A stretch of DNA of 64,000 nucleotides from Flammula alnicola. Lineage: Eukaryota > Basidiomycota > Agaricomycetes > Agaricales > Strophariaceae. Of the stretch, positions 11,987 to 23,080 are shown piece after piece. Under the pieces are notes generated by a model. The model was not told where the DNA came from and made no database searches. It saw only the letters and a program-made list of their open reading frames with translations. Both the position numbers and the translations under genes were made by a program. The DNA lies in assembly GCA_015499995.1 (NCBI GenBank), contig JADNRV010000068.1, positions 1-64,000 of the forward strand. The letters run 5' to 3'. Numbering within the stretch: position 1 is the stretch's first letter; every line of letters begins with the position of its first letter.

Positions 11987-12675
11987 CTACTCTACATCTG
12001 AGAAGGAGAAATCTTTGCTCAAGATTTTTGCTTCCTCCGTCAATTTTCCACCAAAATACGCCATTATTCTCTTCGTCAATTCCAAATGCTCTCGTAATTT
12101 ATCGTGTTCCATGGTCAGACGGCGGACGCTGGCGTTAGCACTGTGATATTTGTGTTGCATCTCCGTGTAATCAAGAAACGCGTCCCTGCAATAGCGGCAG
12201 CGTTGATATTTACGTCCCAGGCTCTTGTTCCAACTGGCAGGGCTTGAAATGTGCTCGCCTGGCCCAGTGCGGCCAGGCCAGGCTGGCGAGAGGGATGTCG
12301 AGTGCCTGCTACTGGAAATAAATTATAATTTCATGTTTTCTAGTGATAGGAATCGACTCACTGGCTTTTCTTCGACGGTGATCCACCTGCATGAGTGTTG
12401 GTTTCTTGGCTTGATTTTCTACTTGAGGTGTGCTTGCTAGTGTGCACAGGGTGAGACCTCTTTAGGCGCGATGACCTTGGGGGTGTGATTGGCTCATTTG
12501 AGCGCCGGTTAAGATGGATGGCAGCGGGAGACGGTGAACTCAGAGGTTCCTCTGAATCTGACATGACAGTCGAGGCGGAAGGCTGAGCAAACAAGCGCAA
12601 ACTCTGGAATCGTCCAGAAAGAGAAGTCGGTGACTGTGTCATTGACTGGTTTCCGTGATGGATTTCACTTTTCAT
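11987..12675 (-). CDS. accessory zinc-finger-like/coiled-coil protein of the pogo-like element
   Basis: Two exons (12675-12362 and 12311-11987) with a 50-bp GT-AG intron give 212 aa. It is convergent with the transposase, stops 76 bp apart, and lies inside the inverted repeats. The first 100 residues are Ser/Pro/Arg-rich and disordered. The second exon carries CRYC-X11-HKYH, a C2H2-like metal site (C-X2-C-X11-H-X2-H), followed by a helix of coiled-coil type (LRRLTMEHDKLREHLEL-like) to the C-terminus. I know of no family. An intact second gene inside a pogo element is unusual; DNA binding or transposase partnership is inference from the finger and helix. Confidence 0.65.
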
Positions 12676-12809
12676 TCCATAACTCCGCGCAATGAACTGT
12701 GAATATTTTGAGGCTTGGGATTTAAGTACTATAAATGTATTTAGACATTTTGTATGACTAAATTTTATGTGATGTATTGTGGTTCCTTTGTAGCGAAGGC
12801 CGAGAAAAT

Positions 12810-12837
12810 GTTTGTGTCAGTGAGTGGTGGATAACTG
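12810..12837 (-). repeat. right terminal inverted repeat of the pogo-like element
   Basis: Pairs with 9064-9091 and is followed by the TA target duplication at 12838-12839. Confidence 0.88.
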
Positions 12838-12839
12838 TA

Positions 12840-14600
12840 TTGGTTTGATTTTCGAGTTGTTGACCTGGTACGAGCGGGCGCGTGGACGGATCAATCATCA
12901 TGCATCATGCATCATGTTCGCGAATCATTCAAAATGGTTGAAACAGAAGCCGTGCCGTACCGTACAATTGAATCTCCGCGAAACTGAGATTTCTCCGAGA
13001 TAAATGATATATATAATAATGTACTGGAATTTTCGGCATTTAAAGCGCACGGTAGACATAAAATCCAAACTTCAAATTTCTCCCAAGAACGAAAGACTTC
13101 ATGAGGAGCCATTGCTTGGGCACCCAGATGAATAAGATCGACGACACACGTCTACGCGTCCAATCCCATCGTCCGATGTCCATCCGTGGGTCGCATCGCA
13201 ACCTTCCTTGCCCTCCTCCCCAAATCTTGTCCGAAGTGTCATATTTTATATAGAAAAGTAGAACTCACGAAGAGTATCGTCAGCCTACTGGTATGAAACA
13301 TAGCGTAATATGCACCGAGTACCTTCGTGGGCCGAGATGATTGGCGGGCACTTTTTCGGTGAGGGCTGCTAGAGCGTAGATCGAGATTTGAAGCGTTCGG
13401 CGAACCAAATGTGAGGGGAGGACGTATGCGGGGCGGCGTACGGACGTATATTCGTCTCGATGTCGATGGTGCGCCTGGGATCGCGAGTATGGGCAGTTGT
13501 GATGCCGTTCTGCAGGCTGATTTTTCGACGGCGTTCCATGGTTTGATCGTTCTATAGAGAATAGTTCTGCAGACGTTCTACAGAGAATATGAATGCGCTC
13601 GTGTGGTGATCGCGGCACCTTTGTCCGAAAGAGAGAAGGAAGACGCACGGTTCGACTCCCGGATGGACGGGCTCACGAGCGTGTGTTTGGAGAAAGGAGG
13701 TGTACAGGTGAGATGTCGCTCGCAGATTGGATGGGCGACGATAGCTTCAGATAAGATTTTCATGACAGAGGAAAGAAAGGTACGCAGTGCGACTTGCAGA
13801 CAGCTCACGAGTTGGAGTGGGCTCATGGTGCTCGTGTGCGGATGATTGACGCTATTCGGTGGTTCTACGTTTTCTGTATAGAACATGGACGTGTCAGAGA
13901 GGATTTGGATGACGATGGGAGAAAAATTACGCGGTACGATTTGAATGGACATCGTACGATGGGCTGCGTGACGATGCTCAAATTCGAATTCGTGCAGGAG
14001 AGGCGTGCATCGTTGGCACTGCTGGTTATCGATAGGCTATGGTTGAACGTTGAGCGGTGGCTTCTGCGCTGGATGCGGGAATGCAGCAGAGAGATGGCAC
14101 TGTCAGTCAGTCTACGAGCGTGTCGATACATAGATGCAAGCCTCAGGTTCAGTGCGATATTATTAGTCTCGACGCAAAACCGTCCACGCACGTGGACGGT
14201 TTTGTACTAAAGTCGGACGCCCAACAGGGCAGTGTGGGAGTGTCACAGTGATTAGATCAAATTTGTAGTCTCAAGCGAAAATCAATTCAAATTTTGTAGT
14301 GGCTCCATCAAATACTAATGAATTGCCCGAAACCGACTCGTCGTTTTGAATCTTGCACCTATTCGCAACGAGGGGGTCAAATAAAAAATGAAAAATACGG
14401 TTCGATGCAGTACATGCAGGAGAATAATTCTTTCCTTATAAGCTAAACGGCAAGTTTAACCAGAGTTGTGATATTTAATGAAAAAGTCCAAACTTTACAC
14501 TGCCCTGATGAAACCCCGACCTTGTTATAAGCCCCTCTCACGTTTTGTGACGTGATAGAGGGTTGCTTAATTGAGCCTAGCGATATTATTATTATTCAGT
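12840..14600. other. intergenic DNA between pogo-like element and RPL25
   Basis: Several 60-140-codon frames overlap on both strands and none resembles a known protein. Two short strings recur: gtgatcgcggcacctttgtcc at about 13602 and again at about 14626 in the RPL25 leader, and cagtgcgacttgc at about 13786 and 14599. This suggests that a broken duplicate of the RPL25 upstream region lies about 1 kb away. A small atcatgc run occurs at about 12895-12914. Confidence 0.4.
14176..14205. repeat. perfect 14-bp-arm inverted repeat (hairpin)
   Basis: The arm caaaaccgtccacg (14176-14189) is followed by CA and then its exact reverse complement (14192-14205). It lies about 400 bp upstream of the RPL25 leader and is not flanked by a coding region. 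It could be a cruciform, a dimeric protein-binding site or the centre of a small element. Confidence 0.6.
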
Positions 14601-14639
14601 GCGACTTGCGGTATGCAGGGGTTGTGATCGCGGCACCTT

Positions 14640-15064
14640 TGTCCTTCCCAAAGCGGCACCCCCGGCAATCAACGCAATTCCCACGACCAGCCATCGACAC
14701 AACCCGCCCGAAGCTCCTCATCGTCCCCAACATCGTCGGCACCCTCCTCAAGGTGAGCACATGTCCCTGGTTTTCGTGTCCTGTTGGTGTATTGGAGGTC
14801 TTGAGGAGGTGTTGGGGTGGGTTTGGGAGGGAATGGGTAGGGGGAATGGATGGATGGGGTGTGGATGGGTTGGATGTGGTTTTTGATCGACTTTTTTCGG
14901 CGGGAGTTGGCTGGGATGGATTGTGGATTGTGGAGGGTTGGGTGGATTGGGGTGTGCGGCTTGGGTGGACCTCTGGACTTCTGCTGTTGTGTTGCGTTGG
15001 ATGGGATGGTTATGAAATTCAGAACGCTGACTGTCTCTTGCGCTTAACAGACTCCGTTGCACTA
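14640..15064 (+). promoter_or_regulatory. RPL25 leader with long 5'-UTR intron
   Basis: A leader ending in ctcctcaag at about 14752 is followed by a GTGAGC donor and an acceptor at about 15050 (cttaacag), 14 bases before the ATG. The intron is about 300 bp, G/T-rich, and much longer than the coding introns, as is common in fungal ribosomal-protein genes, where such introns tune expression or host snoRNAs. I looked for C/D and H/ACA boxes and found none convincing. Confidence 0.5.
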
Positions 15065-15799
15065 ATGGCCACAACAAAAACCCCCAAAGGCAAGGCTGCC
15101 CAGAAGAGTGCGTTCTCATCTCATCTCTCTTGCGCTGCGTTGCGTTGCGTCTCAAGGTCATGGCTGCTGATTGGTTTTTTTTGGTGACAATCGACAGACT
15201 CGAAGGAGAACAAGGCCAAGGCCGCGAAAAAGGCCGCGCTGCAGGGCGCGCACTCGCACTCGTCGCGCAAGACGAGGCTGTCGGTTTCTTTCCACCGTCC
15301 CAAGACCCTGAAGCTCGCGCGTGAGCCCAAGTACCCGCGCAAGTCGATTCCGCATGCGCCGAGGATGGATCAGTTCAGGACTATCGTCTCGTGCGTCGAT
15401 GATCCTTCTATCTGGATGGGATTGTTCTGATTTCTGATTGATTGTGTAGACCGCTGAACACGGAGTCTGCGATGAAGAAGATCGAGGAGCACAACACGCT
15501 CGTGTTCATTGTGGACATCCAGTCGAACAAGCGCCAGATCAAGGATGCGGTCAAGAAGCTGTACGACGTCAATGCGCTCAAGGTTAACACTCTCATCCGG
15601 TATGTTTATGTCGGGCATGAGAGTGGTGGTGTTTGGTTGCTTATGCTACTGCTACTAGACCTGACGGCAAGAAGAAGGCGTATGTGCGGTTGACACCGGA
15701 CCACGATGCTCTGGATGTTGCCAACAAAGTGAGCTATTTTTCATTGTGGATAGAGGTGGTATAATTAACGGGGCTGTGTGACAGATTGGTTTCATCTAA
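15065..15799 (+). CDS. RPL25: 60S ribosomal protein uL23 (L25/L23a)
   Basis: Five coding exons: 15065-15107, 15198-15390, 15450-15599, 15659-15728 and 15785-15799. Phases are consistent and the product is 156 aa, normal for the family. The protein binds 25S rRNA near the polypeptide exit tunnel and is a docking site for SRP and nascent-chain factors. The N-terminus is Lys/Ala-rich (eukaryote-specific extension and nuclear import). The core shows the family motifs [16 protein letters not shown] (about residues 62-77), [19 protein letters not shown] (about 83-101) and the conserved C-terminal stretch ending in ANKIGFI. It is a single-copy housekeeping gene standing between transposon-rich flanks, and the best anchor for placing this locus in related genomes. 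Confidence 0.96.
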
Positions 15800-16458
15800 A
15801 TAATGATGATGCTCTGGTGGGAGAGTCTAGCGCTGGGCAGTTTTTTCTTTCGTTTTCAGGCCTTGGCCCGTCGTATACATACATGAGTGGATGTATAATA
15901 TGTCGCATTGCGCAGTATGGTTACTACATGCATACATATATGAATCGCTAGGGAGAACGGCATGCTTGATACCTTTTTTGTGCGCGAGTCTGGACCCCTT
16001 GAGAAACAGGTACCATTTTGGTTTGATGGTCTGATGGCGGGTTAGATTGACCCCTGACCTCCGTTCAACAACCCTCAATATTCAATATTCAATGGTAGAC
16101 CCTAGGGTGAACGAGCGAATAAGAGATGCAGTGAGGGAGTGGGTGTGGTTGTGGACAAGGACAAGACTACGGAGAAACCAAAAAAGCGACGCGGATGCGA
16201 TGTACGGGAATGATGGTCGGAATTGGCCGTGATGGATGAGATGTGGCGGCTGTTGCTGTTTTGTGTTGTCCCTTCTCTCTTTCTTCTTCGTTCTTCCCTT
16301 CGATCTTTTGCGCGTCCCTGGGCGCACATTTACGACGACGACGAACCGTCTCTTGTTATCTGTGCTCATCAGCATATCCACGCTCCTTGAAATCCTGGCA
16401 GTCTCTGCCGTCCTGGCTTAACAGCAATCTCCCCTTTGCTTGGGAAAAAAAATACACA
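15800..16458. other. 3' end of RPL25 and promoter region of MSB2-like gene
   Basis: No gene is seen here. A pyrimidine-rich tract at about 16262-16312 precedes the next start codon by 150-200 bp, which is typical of fungal promoters. The open frames on the minus strand are mirror images of this tract. Confidence 0.5.
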
Positions 16459-19203
16459 ATGCATTTTCCCGCTTTCAATCTCCTCGTCGCCTTTTTCGTC
16501 GCCACCTATGCTCTGGCAGCCCATTCCTCAAATGTGAATTCTCATGCTCGTCGATCTATCGATATCAAGAGGCAGTTTGAGGAGAGGGACATTGTCGGCG
16601 ACACTCTGAATATTTTGGGTCTCTGTAAGTCCCCCTTGTTTCAACCGACCTTGGCAGCCTCTTAATCGCCCTCTTGCAGCTGGTAGCAATGGAGGAGCCC
16701 CTCCTAACAATGGAGCACCCCCTCCTAGCGATGGCTCGGGTAGCAGTAGCAGTGCATCGGCCGCGTCCACCAACTCGGTTGCCAGCACTTCTCCCTCGCC
16801 CACTCCAAACTCCGCCACAGATTCGTCCTCCAGCTCGTCCTCCGCCTCTGCTTCGTCGTCCCCTTCGGCATCTGTTACCCCATCCTCCGCTTCTTCCTCG
16901 GCTGCGGATTCGTCCACCACCCCGCCTCCCGCCTCCTCCTCAAGTTCGGCCTCGGGAGGTATCCTTAACACCGTCTTAGGTGGTCTTGGTGATGGCGTCA
17001 ACAGCATCGTCTCAGGCGTTGGCGGTGGTCTTTCCAATGTTCTCAATGGTTCGAGTTCAGGTTCAAGTTCTGCAACTACTGCCACTTTGCCTCCCACTTC
17101 TGTTACAGCTTCTGCAACCGATTCAACCACGCCCACTGGTTCTACCGATTCAGCGACGCCCACGGTTGGTCCCACGGATTCAGCATCGGCTGCTTCAACT
17201 ACGAATTCAGCGACCCCCACAGTTGGTCCCACGGATTCAGCATCGCCAGCTCCGACTACCGATTCGGCTTCTCCCACCACCGCTGCTCCCTCCACCACCG
17301 ATTCTGCGGCGTCCACAAATGCTGCCCCTTCGTCGTCTTCAAGTAGTCCCCCCGATATCATTGGCAGCATCTTGGGCGGCCTCTCCAGCATCCTCGCTCC
17401 TCCAACGACCACGGACAGCGCCACGCCTAGCATCACTCCATCCGACACGCCCAGCGTCACTCCATCTGATACGCCGAGCGTCACTCCGTCCGATACGCCT
17501 AGCGTCACTCCGTCTTTAACCCCTTCGTCTTCAAGTGATCCCCCCAATATCATTTCCAGCATCGTGGGCGGTCTCTCCAGCATCCTCGCTCCTCCAACTA
17601 CCACGGACAGTGCCACGCCTAGCATCACTCCATCCGTTACACCTAGCCTCACTCCATCTTTAACCCCTTCATCGTCTTCGGCTGGAGATCCAATTATTTC
17701 CATCATCACTAGTCTCCTTCCCCCTCCTCCCACAACTACTATCGCCTCCTCGTCTTCTTCCGATGCCCCGCCCACCACCATCTTGGGTAGTTCTTCTGAC
17801 ATCGGGACGATCACTAGTGCACCCCCTCCTCCCACCTCTGCTATTCCTAGTTCCATCGATAGCTCTGCGCCCACCTTGGCTAGCTCCAATGGATTAACTA
17901 TTACCTCTGCACAACCACCGCCGACCGCTGTCAGCAACAGCAGCAGTTTCTCGTCGTTGCCCACCATAACGTTCCCTGAACCCGTCAACGCCACGACCAC
18001 GATCACGGACTCGCTCTCGAATATCACGACCGCCCCGTCTGTTACCACCACGGCCGTCAGCGTCTCCGTCGACCCGGGTCTCTCGTTCATCTTGACAGAG
18101 TCGTCCCTCGCCGTCGCCTCGATCGCGAGCACGACGACTGTGGCCACCTTGACCGATCCGGACCAAATCGCGAGCAGCGTTGCGCCCATCCCGTCTGCGG
18201 CGTCGACCATCACCGATGCGCCCCTACCCACGGGCATTCCTGGCCGCATACTCCCTGCCGACCAGCTCGCGCCGTCGACGGACTTGTCGGGCTTCACCCT
18301 GATCAGTCTTTTGTTCGATCAGTCGCTCAATTGGCCGTTTGTCGTCAACAGTGCGATCTCGTCGAGTCAGATCTTCGCGTACGTCCCGGTTCTTATTGGC
18401 ACGGCTCTTGGTATCACTGGTAAGTCCTTTTGCTGCGGATAAGATAACAGATCCTTTTTTCTTACTGATGCACGGTTTACCTCGCAGGTGATCAAATCAA
18501 GACGTTCGCGCTGCAGGTCTACGTCCCGACGACCTATCGAACGCCCGCGGACTCGGCGGAGCTCGGGACGATGTGGCTCGGGTACATCCCATCGGACCTC
18601 GTGGACACACTGGCGGCGGAGATCAAGGCCAAGCAGTCCAAGTTCTACACCGGCGTCGGCGCTGGGGTCGCCCAGGACCTCGCGGACCGCGTCAACTCGG
18701 GCTTCTCCCTCCTCTCCGTGGGCGATACCGGCACGGGCACGGGCAGCGGCGGCGGCAGTGGCGCGAGCAACTCCATCACGGGCGCCACTTCGAGCGGGGG
18801 CGGTAGCAGCCATTCGCGCCAGGACGCGATTATTGGGGTGGTTAGTGCCCTGGGCGCTATTGCCCTGCTTGTGCTCGTGTTCCTCGTGTATCGGTCGATG
18901 AAGCGCCGCAGGCAGCTCGCGCACCACCGTTTGTCGGACCCGCCGGTGATGGGTGGTGGGGGGGTTGTGGAGGGTGCGCGGCCGGAGGGGAGGGAGTTTG
19001 ATCAGGATAGTGTGGGCGGGGCGAGGCGGCGCAGCTTTTACTTTGCGGAGGACTCGTTGAGGGGGTACCAGGGCGAGAGGCAGGAGGATGTGCAGTTTGA
19101 CGCTGCGAGGACGGCGGGGGGTCCTGCGATGAGCCAGAGGAGGAATGTTGTCCCGGCGGCGATATCGGCTCCGATTTTGAGGGAGAGCAGTATGAATTGG
19201 TAG
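16459..19203 (+). CDS. MSB2: signalling mucin Msb2-like osmosensor/surface sensor
   Basis: Three exons (16459-16624, 16680-18419 and 18488-19203) give 873 aa. Residues 1-20 are a signal peptide. Residues 60-580 are a Ser/Thr/Pro/Ala-rich mucin region with imperfect repeats (SDTPSVTP units, and ILAPPTTTDSATPSITPS twice). Residues 585-700 match the Hkr1/Msb2 homology domain (FDQSLNWPFVVN; ELGTMWLGYIPSDLVDTLA; KAKQSKFY). A Gly/Ser linker, one membrane helix (about 749-770) and a 100-residue cytoplasmic tail starting with basic residues follow. In fungi such proteins sit at the plasma membrane upstream of the Cdc42/Ste20-type MAPK cascade for filamentous growth, osmostress and surface sensing; the mucin part is shed by proteolysis. 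Domain order and homology region make the call firm. The repeat region may vary in length between strains. Confidence 0.9.
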
Positions 19204-19626
19204 ATTTTTGTTTTTGTTTTTGGTGCTTGAAGTGCGCTTTTTTTTTGCATGTTTAAAGGTTGTTTATTTGTTTTTGCCTTGCCTTTTTTTCATTTGACTT
19301 TATGTATTGCTTTGCTGCATGTCCTTGAATTCATACCCGCTCCGCCCTGCACATATATCTCTCTCCCCTCTGTCTTCTACTCTACTACACTTTAGTTTCC
19401 CCCCTCATGACTTCTGAATGTAGGACTCAAGCATTCTTATATCAATGTTTTCTTTTGAGCTGTTTGTTGGTTGGCCTTTCAGTAGCCTTTTTTTTGCTTT
19501 TAACTTATATTTATGCTCATATACCTCTGCATGTTGATACATTTTATTTGTGGGGTAGGCAACAAATAGACATTTTGCTTGCAATTGTGTTGAGTGTCAT
19601 GATAAGTGGATGAGTTTGCAAACAGT
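19204..19626. other. 3' flank of MSB2-like gene
   Basis: T-rich DNA after the stop codon, grading into AT-rich repeat DNA. Near the edge, ttgagtgtcat (about 19593) is partly inverted at about 19658 (atgacactcaat), close to where the dispersed repeat begins. No gene is seen. Confidence 0.4.
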
Positions 19627-20760
19627 CTTGTATACCTATTGGAACTATGTGATAAATGACACTCAATAACTGAGGTGGCAACAACACAGAGATGGAGAAA
19701 TTGGAGGCCAGTAACTGTATAAAGGAAACTGGGTATATGACTAGCATATACCCAGTGCTACTTAACATTGTTCAATTGGCTCTACCCAGTACCCACCTTT
19801 ATTTGGAAATATTACCTTTTTTGGTTGCAAAATAGTTACTGGTTTTCTTTTTAGATTGGGTTTTTGGGTGTTGCTTCTTTCTCTTTGATTCAAAATTAGA
19901 TACTGGGAATAATTGATCATTTTTTTTATGACTGATCCCTTACCCTTCTTTATATATTTCTACTTCTATTGTTGATTCAAATATAATACTTGCCTTTCTT
20001 GCAGTTGAAAATTTTCCTTGTATTGTTGTATTGTGGTACCTACATTGATAGATTTGTAAACTAGATTCTACAACACCATTGATAGAATAAACTACAAATA
20101 AAGCAAAAAATTTATTCATATTTTATATAAATTCATTCTCTACTATTCTTCAAGTTATTCCTACCATTCTCTATTTTATTGTGGTGTTGAATACCATTCA
20201 TTATTAATGCTTGGAAGTCCGGTCTCAAGACTGCAAAAAAAACTGCAAAAAACACCAGACCAGACTGGAAAAAGACCAGACTGCTGCTTCAATTGCCCCT
20301 ATCCAGTATCCACCTTTATTAAGATATATTTTCTTTTTTGGTTGAAAAATTGCTGTTGATTCTATTTTAGACCTGGTCTTTGGGCACTGCTTCTTTGGAT
20401 GGGTGTGCAACAATAGATGCTGGGAATAATTGAACATCTGCTGCTTTATGTAAATAAATAAATGATTTTCACCTATAATAATGCTTACCTAAAAATAGAC
20501 TATTTTACAACTGAATTTTTAAGCCAATTCTAATTTACTTTCTTGTCTGAAAATCCTGCATTTGTTGAATCTTCAAAATGAGTCAAATACAATGTAAAAT
20601 TGAGCCCACTTCTGCATTCTGTAAATGTCACTTTTCAATTTTTAATTGATCTAATAAAATACTGCAGAAAATAAAAAGTACACAGTAGCATCATTAGTCT
20701 TTCATGCATCTAATGAGGCTGTCTATGCAAGCACTACATATGCTTTAGTCACAGAGTAAA
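19627..20760. repeat. dispersed AT-rich repeat family R1, copy C
   Basis: Nearly identical to 40014-40886 and then 41727-42016. Shared landmarks are attggaactatgtgataaa at the start, the gtctcaagactgcaaaaaaa stretch in the middle, and tttaattgatctaataaaat near the end. Relative to this copy, the 40-kb copy has an extra ~840 bp in the middle. There is no coding capacity and no clear terminal repeats, so the class of the element cannot be stated. Confidence 0.75.
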
Positions 20761-22012
20761 ATAATTATATTGTTCAAACAACAGTGTGAGATGAATTAAA
20801 GTATACTGGTTTATAAAATGCACAGACTGCCCTTGATTTACCATGCCTGCATGTAATTACACACATCTGCAGTATGCACACAAATCATATTGCATGAGTT
20901 TTCCTAATAAGCAATTAGTGATGTGTGGACCTGGCTCAGGTTTTAAAATTCTGAGCCTTGAGCTCTGAAAAGCTGGAAGATCAATAACCAAATCTGCATA
21001 TTGACAGGGCTGTAAATCAGTCATTTGTAAATTTCACATTTTGTTGTTGAAAAGCAGTATATGTGTTTCTCAGTGCAGTGGTAATTTATAATTCCCTCTT
21101 TTGGTGGTTTAATATACTTGTCCATCCATGCAAATCACTCTGTTTTTTTCATAAAAGCCCATGCATTTGACGAGCTGATCTCCAGCAACATGCAATTCAC
21201 ACTTACAGATCTGTCTACCACTCAGTCGACAAACCCAACCCCTGCTATTGTGGAAGCTAGTGGTCCTTCCTGAGGTCCAGCTGCAAATGCTCCCTGTGGC
21301 CTCAGCCACTAACAGTATATCTCCACCTTTTTTAGGTAGTAAAAATATTAATTGACTCCCCATAGGTGCACAAATCATTGCTGATGTCCTTGCGAACCAT
21401 CTGACTGCCCGTGAGTATTCCAATGTTGGTCAAGTCATTATGATATCTAACTATTATTTTAGAAGCACTGGACAACCACGCAGCAGCTCTCAATACTTCG
21501 GCGAAGTCTGTTCCTCACCCCTCTGCCCTAAGGACTAACATGGATGTGACCATCACATATCCAAATCCAGCCCATGGATAACTCCATTTTCGGATCAAAT
21601 GTGGATGGATCTGAATGGATTGGATATAACCGTTTGTGCCCACTCTTGTGAAAACGTTAGATTTTTTGAGGGCAGATACATACTAGTAATAGCTCTGTTG
21701 TACAACCTTTTTCCCTGAGAAATTGCTTAGAATGAATGTGTAGTGATATCAAGGCATCAAAGCAGCGGAAATAGCCATCTTAAAAAGGAAGATTTCTCAT
21801 GCTTGTTAAAGTGTGTCTGAAAACGCCTTGTTAAGGCTTTCTGTTTCGCGGTTCACATTCCAATGTTCTATCCACAATGTTCTAACCAACAAATATAGTA
21901 TTCAGTCATCATATGTAGTCCTAATGTACAAAATTTATAACTTCTTCTTGAATATCGTCCACAAAAGCTAACAAAAGCTAAATTTAAACTTCAAACTGGC
22001 CAAATTCAATGA
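20761..22012. other. AT-rich DNA without recognisable gene
   Basis: No open frame with a recognisable domain. Around 21560-21640, repeated short tggat/atcca words (aaatccagcccatggataac, tggatggatctgaatgg) resemble the subterminal repeats seen at hAT ends in basidiomycetes. This may be the 3' end of the broken hAT copy that follows. Confidence 0.35.
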
Positions 22013-23080
22013 TCAAGTAAACAGATTCTCAGACTGCTCAATATCATTACTAATAACATCACGGACCGAGTTGAAGCCTGGGTAAAGTGGGGATCGTGCC
22101 CAGGACCCAACAGCCATCTGTGCCTTGAATGTCTGTGAGTTCATATTTGTCTGCATAAAGTTGACTTGGCGGCGGCCCATCGAAAAAGCCTGCTCAGCAT
22201 CCACTGATGTTGCTGAAATGATCAATTAGAAAAATTAGAGCTGGAGTAATGATAGACATACCTGGAGCAGAACAAAAGTCAGAAGCCTCTGTACGAGATG
22301 GGGCCGCGAACTGGATGCTTGATGCCAGAATTGCATGTAACCCCCGGCCTCCTTAATAGTTGATGTTGAGATGAGCGGCTCCTTGAGGTATGTAGAAATA
22401 TGATCAGAAGGAAACTGCGACTGAACAACTGCAGGAGCATAGCATGAACACGTCTATAATAACATATAAATATAAATTAAATGAGTCCCGAGAAACATGC
22501 AATGCACATACCTGTCTCCTCATCTCGGGAACAGTTTCTTCTGCATTGTCAGGTGCGTATGACTGATTCCATGCTGCAATAACCTTCTTTTCTATTTCCT
22601 TTATCTGCCTGGCAGTTCATCCATGGTCCTTGAACCACTTTAGCTTTCTATCGGGACACATCACTGCTGGCACAATAAGTTAGATATTGAAAATAATGAT
22701 CACATATGATATATCAAATACCTATCGCAATCAAGTAAATGTCACAATCTTCTGCAAACATAGAGTATTTGTCAATAAGAAAAATGCCGGCCTGACATGC
22801 AACCTGGACAACTGTTGAGACATCATTCTCATCATTGTCATGGGCTGCAATTAGGCCCTCTCGCAATTCCTCCAGAGTTGGAATGACGTCCACAATCAAG
22901 GGGACTTCTGCAGTCGAAAAAATCTTTGTTGGTTCCTCAAAAAGCTAGAAAGATATTTCAGCAGTTGAACGAATTTAAATTGAGACATTTTGCTTACCAA
23001 AAGGATCTCCCAAACATCCTCGGCCATTTTCCATTGTTCCGCAGACAGACGGTATTTCTTGAGGTTCAAGGAGGGAATAG
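22013..23080 (-). pseudogene. truncated hAT transposase, C-terminal half
   Basis: Read on the minus strand, pieces of an Ac-type hAT transposase follow in order. First KYRLSAEQWKMAEDVWEIL (about 23075-23000), then EELREGLIAAHD and CQAGIFLIDKYSMF (22860-22740), then MCPDRKLKWFKDHG (about 22660-22620), YLKEPLIST with EAGGYMQFW (about 22400-22320), and the dimerisation motif ATSVDAEQAFSMGRRQVNF (22213-22157). Short introns separate them. An in-frame TGA (22617-22619) interrupts the frame after DHG, where relatives have Arg. The N-terminal half (zinc finger and first catalytic residues) is missing: the match ends near 23080, where unrelated DNA begins. It is a different and older copy than the hAT at 24.7-37.5 kb. 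Confidence 0.75.

Larger units (their letters stand above)
9064..12837 (+). mobile_element. complete pogo-like (Tc1/mariner superfamily) transposon
   Basis: Inverted repeats at 9064-9091 and 12810-12837 begin CAGTTATCCA and differ at a single position. Each is flanked by a TA dinucleotide (9062-9063 and 12838-12839), the expected target duplication of this superfamily. The 3.77-kb element holds an intact DD35D transposase gene and a convergent two-exon accessory gene. A second copy of the inner repeat motif cactgacacaaac lies just inside the left end (about 9096-9108). No reading frame is broken, so the element may still be active. It lies 174 bp to the right of the Plavaka right repeat. Confidence 0.88.

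Noticed and set aside
14753..15050. Intronic snoRNA in the RPL25 5'-UTR intron
   Set aside because: No pair of C/D boxes with terminal stem and no ACA box with flanking hairpins could be found by eye.
16528..18297. 589-codon open frame on the minus strand over the mucin gene
   Set aside because: It mirrors the Ser/Thr/Pro-rich codons of the Msb2-like exon 2 (giving Val/Gly/Glu-rich text), lacks any domain and conflicts with a well-supported gene.
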